Shown: in pieces, positions 1 through 8,112 of the stretch
Layout of the letters: every line of letters begins with the position of its first letter
How positions within the stretch are numbered: position 1 is the first letter of the stretch
NCBI GenBank assembly: GCA_002729015.1
Contig: PBVO01000150.1
Coordinates: 9,037-20,101 of the forward strand
Length of the DNA stretch: 11,065 bases
Direction: 5' to 3'
From: Candidatus Poribacteria bacterium
GTDB lineage: Bacteria; Poribacteria; WGA-4E; UBA9662
Position numbers and translations under genes: made by a program
The notes under the pieces: model-generated
Seen by the model: only the letters and a program-made list of their open reading frames with translations
Databases searched by the model: none
Told to the model about the DNA's origin: nothing

Positions 1-563
1 ATAATAGTTCTTTCCTGAATGTATTTTAGGTCGATAGCAATTTTTTGTGGCATGATCTGATCTAAGTAGAATGCTTCGGGGTTTGTCTGGTCTCTGAGCA
101 TTTGTTCTTCGTTACGATGAGCAAACTGTGCGGGACCGGTGATTCCCGGCCGAACTGATAATACTTTTTTTTGACAGTCTGTATAATGACAGACGTAGTC
201 CGGTGCTTCTGGTCGAGGCCCAATTATACTCATTTCTCCCCTCAAAACATTAATCAGTTGTGGTAGCTCGTCTAGTTTCCAACGTCTGAGCAGGCGACCG
301 ATAGGCGTAATACGTGGATCCTGATGAGCAGTAAGTGCAATACCAATAGAATCGGCATTGACAACCATTGTCCGAAATTTATACATGTTAAAAATAGTTG
401 CGTCTTGACCAACACGTCTAGCTTTATAAAATATGGGACCAGTCGATAATAACTTGGTAACAGTAGCACAGAAAAAAAATAGTGGGGCCAGAAAGATTAA
501 GGCACAGATAGCGACTATCAGATCAAAAATTCGTCTCAGTACCGGATCGAGTATGCGTGACAT
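1..563 (-). CDS. Polyprenyl-phosphate sugar-1-phosphate transferase (bacterial sugar transferase family), partial at left edge
   Basis: Initiating transferase that puts a sugar-1-phosphate from a nucleotide sugar onto the lipid carrier undecaprenyl phosphate at the inner membrane face, the first committed step of surface glycan assembly. The reading frame has 187 codons and no stop before the window edge; family members are about 200 residues, so only a short tail is missing. Visible: a hydrophobic hairpin or transmembrane segment at about residues 14-37, YKARRVGQD (47-54), MYKFRTMV (60-67), LDELPQLINVLRGEMSIIGP (97-116) followed by RPE, and RPGITGPAQ (138-146), the standard core of family PF02397. 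The chosen ATG (561-563) lies inside the upstream CapD-like gene, overlapping it by 41 bases in another frame; an in-frame ATG at 600-602 would add 13 residues, and neither has a strong ribosome site (GCGAAAG lies before 563). The overlap suggests translational coupling. Substrate sugar cannot be read from sequence. Family assignment is very sure; the start is less so. Confidence 0.95.
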   Translation of the reverse strand, partial: MSRILDPVLRRIFDLIVAICALIFLAPLFFFCATVTKLLSTGPIFYKARRVGQDATIFNMYKFRTMVVNADSIGIALTAHQDPRITPIGRLLRRWKLDELPQLINVLRGEMSIIGPRPEAPDYVCHYTDCQKKVLSVRPGITGPAQFAHRNEEQMLRDQTNPEAFYLDQIMPQKIAIDLKYIQERTI

Positions 564-2538
564 CCAAACTTTCGCTGGTGTGGTGAGTAAGATGAATAAC
601 ATCAGTATCTGCTGTAATTACTTCACTAGATTCATGCGAAGTCATAGTTTTGATAAAACCACGGTTAGGTTGGTAAGTTGGAACTATCTCTTGCAGTTTC
701 TGAATGATTGTTTCGTTATCTAGATGGACTGCTAGTTGGCGTAATTCTGTCACTTGTGCTAATAATCCATGTAGGTCAATAGTTTCGGGCTGTGCTACGA
801 AGATTCTCTGGTGTTTCGTGGCTGTAACACCCTCTTCGGCGGTTAGAAGTTCCTCGTATAGTTTTTCGCCTGGAGCTAAACCTGTGAACTCAATTTTAAT
901 GTCACGATCGACTTCTAAGCCTGAGAGATGAATCAAATCACAAACTAAATCCAGAATCTTTATGGGTTCCCCCATATCTAGGATAAAAACCTCACCCCCA
1001 TTTCCCATCGCACCAGCTTGAATCAACAACTGTACAGATTCGGGAATCGTCATAAAATAACGGGTTACTTCGCGGTGTGTAACTGTTACGGGACCACCTT
1101 TAGCTATTTGCTGACGGAAACGCGGCAAAGCACTACCTCTACTATCAAATACATTGCCAAAACGAACAGCAACAAATTTAGTATAACTTCCTTGAGCTTT
1201 AGCCTGAATCAGTTTTTCTGTCACTCGTTTAGATGCTCCCATCACACTAGTCGGGTTAACAGCTTTATCTGAGGAGACTAAGATAAAGGATTCAACCTGG
1301 TGGTGAATAGCGGCATCCACTAAGTTTTTGGTACCCAAAATATTATTTTTGACAGCTTCATCTGGGTGTAGTTCCATAAAGGTGACATGCTTGTGGGCTG
1401 CTGCATGGAATATGATTTGTGGCCGATACTTTTCAATAATACGAAACACTTTGGAATGATCTCGAATATCGCCAATTACTGTTTCACAGCTTATACTACT
1501 ATCATTTCCGTAGAAACTGGTTAACTCATTCTGGATGTGGTAGAGGCTATTTTCACCGCGACCGAAGAGCAACAGTTGTCCGGGCTGAAATTGGGCGATT
1601 TGTCTGCACAATTCCGACCCAATAGATCCCCCGGCTCCAGTAACCATTACTCGTTTACCCGATAGATATTGTGAGACCTCGGAAAGAAGGTCAATTTCAA
1701 CAGTGGGCCGATTTAATAGATCTTCAACTTGTACTTCACGAATTTGGTTAATACTGATGTGATCAGCCAAAATGGCATCGATACTTGGAACTACCTTGAA
1801 ACTACAATTTTTGTTCTGACAGAGACGTATGATTTCTCTGACTCGACTTTGTTGATTAGATGACATGGCGATCACAACCTCATCTACCCGAAATTTGCGC
1901 ATCACATAGGTCAGTTCCTCTGTGGTACCCAGTATTTCGAGACCATGTATTCGTTGCCCTACTTTTTGAGCGTCATCATCGATAAATCCCACCGTCAGGT
2001 AACCGTTATCTGATTCTTTTCTAAGTTGACGAAGTACACCAACCCCAAGTTCACCAGTACCAATTATTAGTAATCTGGTTTGTGAACGGAGTCTCTTTTG
2101 TTGCCCCCACCATCCATTTTTTGCAGATGTAGTATATCTGGCACTAACCAGTAGGATAAAACACAATACACCACTTATAGTAGCAATCATAAAAGCATTA
2201 GAAGGTGGACTAAGCATTCGCCATGTCAGAAGACCAACACCAATTGAACCCACAATACAACTATATGCTAGCCACATAACCTCTCGGATACCAGCATAAG
2301 GCCATATTGTGTTATATAGCTTAAATGTCATTAAGGCAACAACATAAGTCACACCCATTAAAACTGAGATGAACAGGATATCTAACAAGGGACTAAAAAG
2401 GTTAAGACTAAGACTGAAACTATTATTCAGTTCCTGTGAGATACTTATGGACAGGCTAATCGAAATAGCTATCCCGACGGAAATGGTGGCAATAAGAAGA
2501 TCGAGTAGAACAGAAAAAAGATGTTTCTTTTGTGCCAT
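523..2538 (-). CDS. CapD/FlaA1-like membrane nucleotide-sugar 4,6-dehydratase/epimerase
   Basis: 671-residue polysaccharide biosynthesis protein of the WbpM/CapD/PglF group, which converts UDP-GlcNAc-type sugars to 4-keto-6-deoxy intermediates for surface glycans. Order of parts: four hydrophobic segments at about 9-34, 48-71, 87-106 and 114-132; a first Rossmann-like domain with LLIIGTGELGVGVL (156-169); then the catalytic short-chain dehydrogenase domain with nucleotide-binding VTGAGGSIGSELCRQI (299-314), GRGENSLY (326-333), HAAAHKHV (378-385), VSSDKAVNPTSVMGASKR (421-438, the region of the family's catalytic residues), VRFGNVFDSRGS (458-469) and DMGEPIKILDL (521-531). The last 45 or so residues are a hydrophilic Ser/Thr-rich tail, partly shared in DNA with the next gene. 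Length fits the membrane form of the family (about 600-670). It starts 11 bases after the glycosyltransferase stop, with AGGG some 14 bases before the ATG. Product sugar and whether it dehydrates with 4,6 or 5-epimerising chemistry cannot be decided here. Confidence 0.95.
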   Translation of the reverse strand: MAQKKHLFSVLLDLLIATISVGIAISISLSISISQELNNSFSLSLNLFSPLLDILFISVLMGVTYVVALMTFKLYNTIWPYAGIREVMWLAYSCIVGSIGVGLLTWRMLSPPSNAFMIATISGVLCFILLVSARYTTSAKNGWWGQQKRLRSQTRLLIIGTGELGVGVLRQLRKESDNGYLTVGFIDDDAQKVGQRIHGLEILGTTEELTYVMRKFRVDEVVIAMSSNQQSRVREIIRLCQNKNCSFKVVPSIDAILADHISINQIREVQVEDLLNRPTVEIDLLSEVSQYLSGKRVMVTGAGGSIGSELCRQIAQFQPGQLLLFGRGENSLYHIQNELTSFYGNDSSISCETVIGDIRDHSKVFRIIEKYRPQIIFHAAAHKHVTFMELHPDEAVKNNILGTKNLVDAAIHHQVESFILVSSDKAVNPTSVMGASKRVTEKLIQAKAQGSYTKFVAVRFGNVFDSRGSALPRFRQQIAKGGPVTVTHREVTRYFMTIPESVQLLIQAGAMGNGGEVFILDMGEPIKILDLVCDLIHLSGLEVDRDIKIEFTGLAPGEKLYEELLTAEEGVTATKHQRIFVAQPETIDLHGLLAQVTELRQLAVHLDNETIIQKLQEIVPTYQPNRGFIKTMTSHESSEVITADTDVIHLTHHTSESLDVTHTRSGTETNF

Positions 2539-2549
2539 TTAGTGTTTTT

Positions 2550-3746
2550 TTACCCTATATAGGCCGAATAAGTTTGTTGGTAAACATTTTCTAATTGTTG
2601 GCCAAGAACATGCCAGTTGTATTTATGACGGACAAGATTTTGACCTGACTTACCGATTCTCCTTCTCATATGCGAATTTTGGATTAACTGGATGGTACGA
2701 TTGGCAAAATCTTTAGGAGTTTCAGCAACGCAAAGGTGTTCTCCCCAAGTTCCTTCTAATCCATTAGCACCCAGAGGCGTTGTTACAATTGGTAACCCAG
2801 TTGCCATTGCTTCCAAGTGTTTGACTTGCAACCCCGAACCAGAACGCATAGGAGAAACGAAGACTGAAGATTGGTTAAAATAAGGGCGAGTATCAGGAAC
2901 GGTTCCAGTAACCGTCACGCTAGGGCTGGCTAATTTTTGAACAATCTTTTTCGGATTACTTCCTACGATTGAAAAGTGAACCGAAGGTATCTTTTCCTGA
3001 ATCAAGGGCAAAATTTGATGACAAAAATAGCAAGCAGCATCGATATTTGGGAAGTAACTCATTGTTCCAGTAAACAATAAGTGAGGGACAGATTCGTCTT
3101 CCACTGGTTCGGATTGAATGAAGTAATCGAGGTCGATGCCAACAGGTATAACGGCTAATTTTAAATTTGAGTCCTCTGATATAAGATAATTACGGTCAGA
3201 TTGAGCAACAACCATACCGTAGTCAAATGAGCGCATCATTTCAACCTCGTACTTCTTAACACGATCGGCTTCCCACTTTAGCATTGGCACGTGGGGGCCT
3301 CGGTCCATCTGGTATCTGCGACTTAGATTCAAAGCCAAAGAGTCACAAAGATCTAGCACCTTAGATTTTCCGTTATACTTACTAACATATTGTCCCATTC
3401 GAAATAGGTGGGCGTGGATGAGATCAAATTGGTTTCTATCTAAAAGCTCATCGACTTTTTTCTGCATTTTCAAAGACCTCCAGTAATGTACCTGGAACGG
3501 TTCTGTCGAAAAAAAACCCGAGGCCGAATTAACAAGTGCCCTCGTCCGGTTGAATAAAACGAACTCGACTTGATGGCATAACTGATTTAAAGGCTTGGCC
3601 ATTTCAATTTCGTCAATCGACTCAACGAATGAGACTAATGTAACTCGATGTTTTTTTGCTAAATGCTTAATAAAGTAATAATTTCGAATTCTGTCTCCTC
3701 GATTGGGTGGGTATGGACACCGCAAACTCAGAAACAATATATTCAT
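2550..3746 (-). CDS. GT4 glycosyltransferase, PEP-CTERM/EpsH1-associated type (TIGR03087-like)
   Basis: 398-residue retaining glycosyltransferase of the GT-B fold that likely adds a sugar to the lipid-linked glycan. The N-terminal half opens with NILFLSLRCPYPPNRGDRIR (residues 2-21), which matches the typical opening of the family named sugar transferase, PEP-CTERM/EpsH1 system associated. The C-terminal Glyco_trans_1_4-type half has LLFTGTMSYFPNIDA (223-237), VTGTVPDTRPYF (279-290) and the donor-phosphate region GSGLQVKHLEAMATGLPIV (303-321), with GLQVKHLEAM in place of the common GIQNKVLEAM. No transmembrane segment or signal peptide is seen, so it should work on the cytoplasmic side. It lies 53 bases after the Trm112-like gene and 11 before the CapD-like gene. 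The ATG has only a weak site (GGTGA, 12 bases away). The family match is from recalled motifs; no exosortase or PEP-CTERM protein is visible in the window, so the association with that system is only a hint. Sugar specificity is unknown. Confidence 0.9.
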   Translation of the reverse strand: MNILFLSLRCPYPPNRGDRIRNYYFIKHLAKKHRVTLVSFVESIDEIEMAKPLNQLCHQVEFVLFNRTRALVNSASGFFSTEPFQVHYWRSLKMQKKVDELLDRNQFDLIHAHLFRMGQYVSKYNGKSKVLDLCDSLALNLSRRYQMDRGPHVPMLKWEADRVKKYEVEMMRSFDYGMVVAQSDRNYLISEDSNLKLAVIPVGIDLDYFIQSEPVEDESVPHLLFTGTMSYFPNIDAACYFCHQILPLIQEKIPSVHFSIVGSNPKKIVQKLASPSVTVTGTVPDTRPYFNQSSVFVSPMRSGSGLQVKHLEAMATGLPIVTTPLGANGLEGTWGEHLCVAETPKDFANRTIQLIQNSHMRRRIGKSGQNLVRHKYNWHVLGQQLENVYQQTYSAYIG

Positions 3747-3799
3747 AGTAATTTCGAATCACCAACGACTTCTATTAATCGTGCACTCACCAGATATTT

Positions 3800-4099
3800 T
3801 CAAATCGCCTCAGGTTGACTAAACTGAAAGTCAATGGGAACGGGAATGCCCTGCTCAGGAATCATGTGGGGAATATTATTTCGAACCTGATAAATTATTT
3901 TTTCATCAATTGTGATCAACCCTTCTTCCAATTTCTGGTTAATTACCTTTCCACCAACACTCTTAAATTCAATTGGTATACAAGAGGAAGCAGTAATGTG
4001 AGAGTTCACCTGTTCTAATTCGTTTACAGTCATTACTCGAACCGTTTTTTTTGATACCGGACAACACAAAATTTTCATCAATTCGTCTTTGATTGGCAT
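3800..4099 (-). CDS. Trm112/YcaR-like small protein, long form without zinc cysteine pairs
   Basis: About 99 residues, resembling the Trm112p-like (PF03966, UPF0434) family. The family opening LMKILCCPVSKKTVRV (residues 8-22 from the ATG) is followed by a middle insert (ELEQVNSHI, then VGGKVINQKLEEGLI) and the typical close YQVRNNIPHMIPEQGIPV. The usual CPxC plus second Cys pair is reduced to CCPVS with no second pair, so zinc binding is unlikely; cysteine-less members are known in other bacteria. Bacterial members are poorly understood; eukaryotic and archaeal Trm112 activates methyltransferases, and some bacterial ones sit in cell-envelope or lipid A gene clusters. I chose the ATG at 4097-4099, five bases past the secA stop, because it gives the family N-terminus; the frame also allows a GTG at 4115-4117 overlapping secA by 13 bases. 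AAAAGGTG lies at the secA end, 15 bases before the ATG. Function here is inferred only by family. Confidence 0.8.
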   Translation of the reverse strand: MPIKDELMKILCCPVSKKTVRVMTVNELEQVNSHITASSCIPIEFKSVGGKVINQKLEEGLITIDEKIIYQVRNNIPHMIPEQGIPVPIDFQFSQPEAI

Positions 4100-4104
4100 A
4101 TAGC

Positions 4105-6759
4105 TTAACCGCAACACCTTTTATATTTTTTCCCGCTACCACATGGACAAGGATCATTACGCCCCACTTTGGGGAGTCGTTGTTGTTCCGAACCAGCACC
4201 AACTTGTGGTAAACGACCGACGCCAGCTACACCCGACCGCTTTGGCTTTTGCTGTGGTCTCGGCTGTTCACTAATACGTGCTTTGAATACATATTCACAA
4301 ACATCATCTTTAATTCGCTCTTGCATGATATCGAAGACATCGAAGGCTTCATTCTTGAAAACTACTATTGGGTCCTTCCCACCATATCCTCGGAGATATA
4401 TGCCTTCCTTGAGGTAGTCTATATTATAGAGGTGATCTTTCCAATAACTGTCGATTCGATCCAAGGTAATCAGTCGTTCTAACTCTCGAGCAACCTCGGT
4501 TGTCATCTCTGATTCTTTAGTTTGATAGACCTCGTCCAATATGGAAACAATCTTTGGCTGAAGATCGTCAATCTGTTCTACATCAATTTGTTCTAAATAC
4601 TGTTCCGACAAAGCAAAAGTCCGCTGCAACCAATTCATGAAGCCATCCGGACTCGGCTCTTTAGCTTCTGGACCTTTTGATGGTATTAGATAATCATCAA
4701 TCTGTGCGGATAATAAATTATCTAGCCAAACCCAAATCTGTTCTTTCAGGTTTTCACCAGACAAAATTTGATTTCTTAAGCCGTATATGGTCTCACGTTG
4801 AGTATCCATAACATCGTCGAATTTCAGTACATTTTTTCGGAACTCGAAATTCCGATCTTCAACCCGCTTCTGTGCCTTACCAATAGCTTTGGTAATCCAT
4901 GGATGCTCAATTGGCACTATTTCGTCTTGGTTGAGTTTTTCCATCATTCCCTGCATTCGATCGTGTCCAAACTTACGCATGAGATCATCTTCAAGGGACA
5001 GATAAAATCTGGATGAACCGGGATCGCCTTGTCGACCTGAACGGCCTCGCAACTGGTTATCGATCCGTCTAGACTCGTGTCTTTCAGTACCGATGATATG
5101 AAGACCACCGGAAGCCAAAACTTTTTGTTTGTTAGCTTCACATTGCTGAATAGCCTCTTGATCTGCTAATTTCCACTCATCCGAATCATCTGAAACGTCA
5201 GTTTTATTGTTTCGGCGAAGAATGTCTTGGCGAAAGAGATCGGGATTACCTCCAAGCAAAATATCGACTCCACGGCCAGCCATATTGGTAGCAATAGTAA
5301 CTGCTCCTGGAATTCCGGCTTGTGCAATGATTTCGGCTTCACGGGCGTGTTCTTTAGCATTAAGAACTTGGTGAGGTATTTTCACCTTTCGGCTTTTCAG
5401 CATAGCACTCAGTTTTTCTGAGTTTTCTACCGTGACAGTACCCACCAATACCGGACGCCCTTTATCTCTCTTGGCGATAATATCACTAATAACTGCTTGG
5501 TACTTATGATCTTCAGAAAGATAAATCTGGTCAGCTAGATCCTGACGAATTATGGGTTTATTGGTTGGTACTACAATCACATCCAGATTATATATTTGGG
5601 CAAATTCATTTGCTTCAGTGGCCGCTGTACCGGTCATTCCAGCCAGTTTCTTATATTTCCGGAAATAATACTGATAAGAAATAGTGGCACCGGTCTGAGT
5701 CTCTTCGACAATTTTGACTCTTTCTTTAGCTTCAAGAGCCTGATGCAATCCTTCACTATAGCGTTGACCGGGCTTTAGTCGACCGGTGAAAGAATCAATA
5801 ATAACAACTTCACCATCCTTGATTACGTAATCTACGTCCCTCTTGTAGAGGGCTTCAGCAACCAAAGCTTGATTGACGTGATGTACCAAGTCCATGTTGT
5901 CCGGATTATACATATTGTCCAGACCGAATTGTTGTTGTACTGCATCAATCCCTGGGTCGGTCAGAGCCACGTGGCCTCTTTGTGTACCCTTCTCATCGAC
6001 TTCGTAATCCAATCCGGGCTTAAGCCGTTGAATGACCTGCCTTACTTTCCTGTAGAGTTGAACAGGCTCTCCTGAAGGCTCAGCAATAATTAACGGTGTT
6101 CGGGCCTCATCTACCAGGATACTATCAACTTCATCCAAGATGGCAAAGTTATGCGATCTTTGCACCTTTTCTTCTTCATGTTGGGCTTTATTATCCCAGA
6201 GGTAATCGAAACCAAATTCACTGTGTACACCGTAGGTTATATCTGATTGGTATCCAGGCTTTTTGCTTGATCTGGGTAAATCGTGTAAAGTAAGCCCAAC
6301 AGTTAAACCGTGAAAACGATAGATTTGCCCCATCCATTCAGCATCCCTTCGTGCCAAGTAGTCATTGACAGTGGCAACATGTACCCCATCACCAGATAAA
6401 GCATTGAGATAGATAGGAAGTGTGGAGGTAAGAGTTTTTCCTTCACCCGTTTTCATTTCAGCAATTGTTCCACGGTGCAGAGCTACCCCACCAACCAATT
6501 GTACGTCGTAGTGCCTTTGCCCCAAAGTTCGCTGGGCGGTTTCTCTAACTACAGCGAAGGCTTCCGGTAGTATGTCGTCCAGTGTAGCTCCGTTGGCCAG
6601 TTGCTCACGAAACTCGGGTGTTTTGGCTTTTAATTGCTCATCGGTCAATTGATTAATCTTTGTTTCCAATCGGTTGATTTCATCCACCTGCGGTACAAAT
6701 TGTTTGGCATCCCGATCTTCTTTTTTACCAAATACTTTGGTCAGAAAATTCTGTAGCAT
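4105..6759 (-). CDS. secA: Preprotein translocase ATPase SecA
   Basis: 884-residue motor that pushes unfolded preproteins through SecYEG using ATP, at the cytoplasmic membrane face. Length fits (841-901 in model species). Seen in order: Walker A AEMKTGEGKT (100-109), VATVNDYLARRDAEWM (128-143), DEAD-type box ILDEVDSILVDEARTPLIIA (207-226), KLAGMTGTAATEANEF, the second nucleotide domain with ATNMAGRGVDILLGG and QLRGRSGRQGDPGSSRFYLS, the helical scaffold/wing region with TLDRIDSYWKDHL, and a C-terminal zinc hook VGRNDPCPCGSGKKYKRCCG at the very end (865-884) with CxC-x8-CC, which usually binds SecB or the membrane. Oddity: the strongly conserved TYGTNNEFGFDYLRDN element reads TYGVHSEFGFDYLWDN (175-190), with Trp188 for the usual Arg; GVDI replaces the commoner GTDI. 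The ATG is 8 bases after the stop of the membrane protein gene, with only a weak GAG site, so coupling is likely. It is complete, with no frame break. Confidence 0.99.
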   Translation of the reverse strand: MLQNFLTKVFGKKEDRDAKQFVPQVDEINRLETKINQLTDEQLKAKTPEFREQLANGATLDDILPEAFAVVRETAQRTLGQRHYDVQLVGGVALHRGTIAEMKTGEGKTLTSTLPIYLNALSGDGVHVATVNDYLARRDAEWMGQIYRFHGLTVGLTLHDLPRSSKKPGYQSDITYGVHSEFGFDYLWDNKAQHEEEKVQRSHNFAILDEVDSILVDEARTPLIIAEPSGEPVQLYRKVRQVIQRLKPGLDYEVDEKGTQRGHVALTDPGIDAVQQQFGLDNMYNPDNMDLVHHVNQALVAEALYKRDVDYVIKDGEVVIIDSFTGRLKPGQRYSEGLHQALEAKERVKIVEETQTGATISYQYYFRKYKKLAGMTGTAATEANEFAQIYNLDVIVVPTNKPIIRQDLADQIYLSEDHKYQAVISDIIAKRDKGRPVLVGTVTVENSEKLSAMLKSRKVKIPHQVLNAKEHAREAEIIAQAGIPGAVTIATNMAGRGVDILLGGNPDLFRQDILRRNNKTDVSDDSDEWKLADQEAIQQCEANKQKVLASGGLHIIGTERHESRRIDNQLRGRSGRQGDPGSSRFYLSLEDDLMRKFGHDRMQGMMEKLNQDEIVPIEHPWITKAIGKAQKRVEDRNFEFRKNVLKFDDVMDTQRETIYGLRNQILSGENLKEQIWVWLDNLLSAQIDDYLIPSKGPEAKEPSPDGFMNWLQRTFALSEQYLEQIDVEQIDDLQPKIVSILDEVYQTKESEMTTEVARELERLITLDRIDSYWKDHLYNIDYLKEGIYLRGYGGKDPIVVFKNEAFDVFDIMQERIKDDVCEYVFKARISEQPRPQQKPKRSGVAGVGRLPQVGAGSEQQRLPKVGRNDPCPCGSGKKYKRCCG

Positions 6760-6767
6760 TTCTCAGT

Positions 6768-7997
6768 TTACTCTTCTTCACTTTTGGTTGGTATTGAGCT
6801 GGTAATTGGTTGGTTGTGATCCTCAACGCCCTTATCGTTAGCTTCTTCCTGTTCTGATAGTCTATCACTAGCAGGCATCGCTTCGTCTGATAAATCATGA
6901 TCTTGTGTTTCTACTGGTTGTTGCTCTTCTGTTTCTAGCATATTTTCATCATGGATTTGGTATCGCAAGACTGTATAAATGATTGTGTTTCCTACTGAAG
7001 CTATCGAGAACAAGTAAGAGATAACCAACCCCAAAATGAACATCGCAGTTAAACCCATCAAGGTGCCGGCAACTTGCAGCGGAAGCGATTCGATATCACT
7101 GGTTTCGAAGACATACTCCCAATTGGCATTTAGACCAAGATTAGCAATGATAGAAACTAGCCCCCCACTTATTACATCCGCTTGCCCCATAACCTGGGCC
7201 ATATCTACAGGAAGTAAAAGGCGAATAGGTAGCAAAATGATAGTTGACCCAACTAGACAAAACCCCGCCCAGATTGGAACACTAATGACTTTAACCAACA
7301 ACAATAAATCGCTATACAAGATCAAATGCCATGGACGATTCCAAATCATCGAATACAGTTGATAGATCGTTTCAAAACTATCGGAATCGGCAACAGCTAC
7401 TACAGAAGGGGCAAATAAAAGGCTAGCAAATAAAGCTAAAATTTGATAAATGGCTAGCAGTCCGACGACAAAGGCGATTGGTAATAGGAATGAAGAAAAC
7501 ATGGTTGTATATTGGCCGATGAAGGGGACTCGGCCTAGTAAACCAATGAGTACTGGAGGAGCCAGCATCACTAGAAAAATTACCAAAATGCCAATCATGG
7601 TACCGAAGACAGACAGCCAGCGTTTTTCAACAAAGGACTTAGCCTCACCGATACTATAAAACGGGTTATTCTTCAGCTGCTCCAAAGTGATTTTGGATAC
7701 CATTGTACTGGTTACAAAGAAACAGATGAACAGCACTAGCACACTCAGGCTAATCGCAAACTGAGTTATGCTCGGCAAGTCTCCCATTTCTGATGGAAAT
7801 ACAGGCCTTAACCCGTAACTGGACCAAAAGCCACTAACCAGATCCACGTCGACTACTAACAAGCTAAGATAAACCAAGATTTCGTGTGCCAAATAAGCGA
7901 TCAATAGACCAATAAAATGGTTGGATATTTTCTTAAGGCTAAAAGCATATCGTGCCGACCGAAAAACATCGAAGAACCTAAACCTCAAAGCTTCCAT
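6768..7997 (-). CDS. Uncharacterised multi-pass membrane protein with acidic C-terminal tail
   Basis: 409 residues, function unknown. I count six to seven likely membrane segments, about 29-50, 78-99, 129-153, 168-196, 226-257 and 307-335, and no signal peptide. The loop at 197-225 (PSVVAVADSDSFETIYQLYS, then IWNRPW) and the segment after the last helix (GNTIIYTVLRYQIHD, 336-350) recall, from memory, a hypothetical membrane family of planctomycete-like and candidate-phylum bacteria; I know no assigned role. From about 349 to the end the chain is hydrophilic and rich in Glu, Asp, Gln and Ser, so the tail is probably disordered and cytosolic. It is the first gene of the minus-strand operon, 8 bases before secA. 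The ATG has GGGG seven bases upstream and the protein is uninterrupted. Being co-transcribed with secA hints at an envelope or export role, but that is inference. The gene is real: long, coding-like and well placed. Confidence 0.85.
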   Translation of the reverse strand: MEALRFRFFDVFRSARYAFSLKKISNHFIGLLIAYLAHEILVYLSLLVVDVDLVSGFWSSYGLRPVFPSEMGDLPSITQFAISLSVLVLFICFFVTSTMVSKITLEQLKNNPFYSIGEAKSFVEKRWLSVFGTMIGILVIFLVMLAPPVLIGLLGRVPFIGQYTTMFSSFLLPIAFVVGLLAIYQILALFASLLFAPSVVAVADSDSFETIYQLYSMIWNRPWHLILYSDLLLLVKVISVPIWAGFCLVGSTIILLPIRLLLPVDMAQVMGQADVISGGLVSIIANLGLNANWEYVFETSDIESLPLQVAGTLMGLTAMFILGLVISYLFSIASVGNTIIYTVLRYQIHDENMLETEEQQPVETQDHDLSDEAMPASDRLSEQEEANDKGVEDHNQPITSSIPTKSEEE

Positions 7998-8056
7998 TTT
8001 TGTACCCCAATTTCAAATCTTATGTGATTGAACAAAACCGGTCACAAAGCGAAGAT

Positions 8057-8086
8057 ATGATACATTAATCCAGTGGTACAGTGCAA
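8057..8086 (-). promoter_or_regulatory. Promoter candidate for the minus-strand operon
   Basis: Read on the minus strand: TTGCAC (8081-8086), an 18-base spacer and TATCAT (8057-8062). Transcription would start near 8050, about 50 bases before the ATG of the membrane protein. The match is reasonable but not perfect. The -35 box sits inside the inverted repeat at 8080-8094. Confidence 0.5.
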
Positions 8087-8094
8087 CAAGCACT
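8080..8094. promoter_or_regulatory. Inverted repeat AGTGC-N5-GCACT, possible operator
   Basis: A perfect 5-bp inverted repeat with a 5-base centre (AACAA) covers the -35 box of the minus-strand promoter and lies upstream of the nfo promoter. The position fits an operator able to act on both blocks. Half-sites of five bases can arise by chance, and I recognise no regulator that binds this sequence. Confidence 0.3.
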
Positions 8095-8112
8095 TTGTCC
8101 GGTGTACTGTGA

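Noticed and set aside
4105..4117. GTG start of the Trm112-like gene overlapping the secA end
   Set aside because: Possible, but the ATG at 4097-4099 gives the family's usual N-terminus, so the GTG is kept only as an alternative.
7036..7362. Plus-strand open frame of 108 codons opposite the membrane protein gene
   Set aside because: It lies wholly antisense to a coherent membrane protein, has no family motif and no good ribosome site; a shadow frame.
8023..8046. TGTGA-N14-TCACA inverted repeat, CRP-like half-sites
   Set aside because: CRP sites have a 6-base centre, not 14; five-base arms at this spacing are expected by chance.
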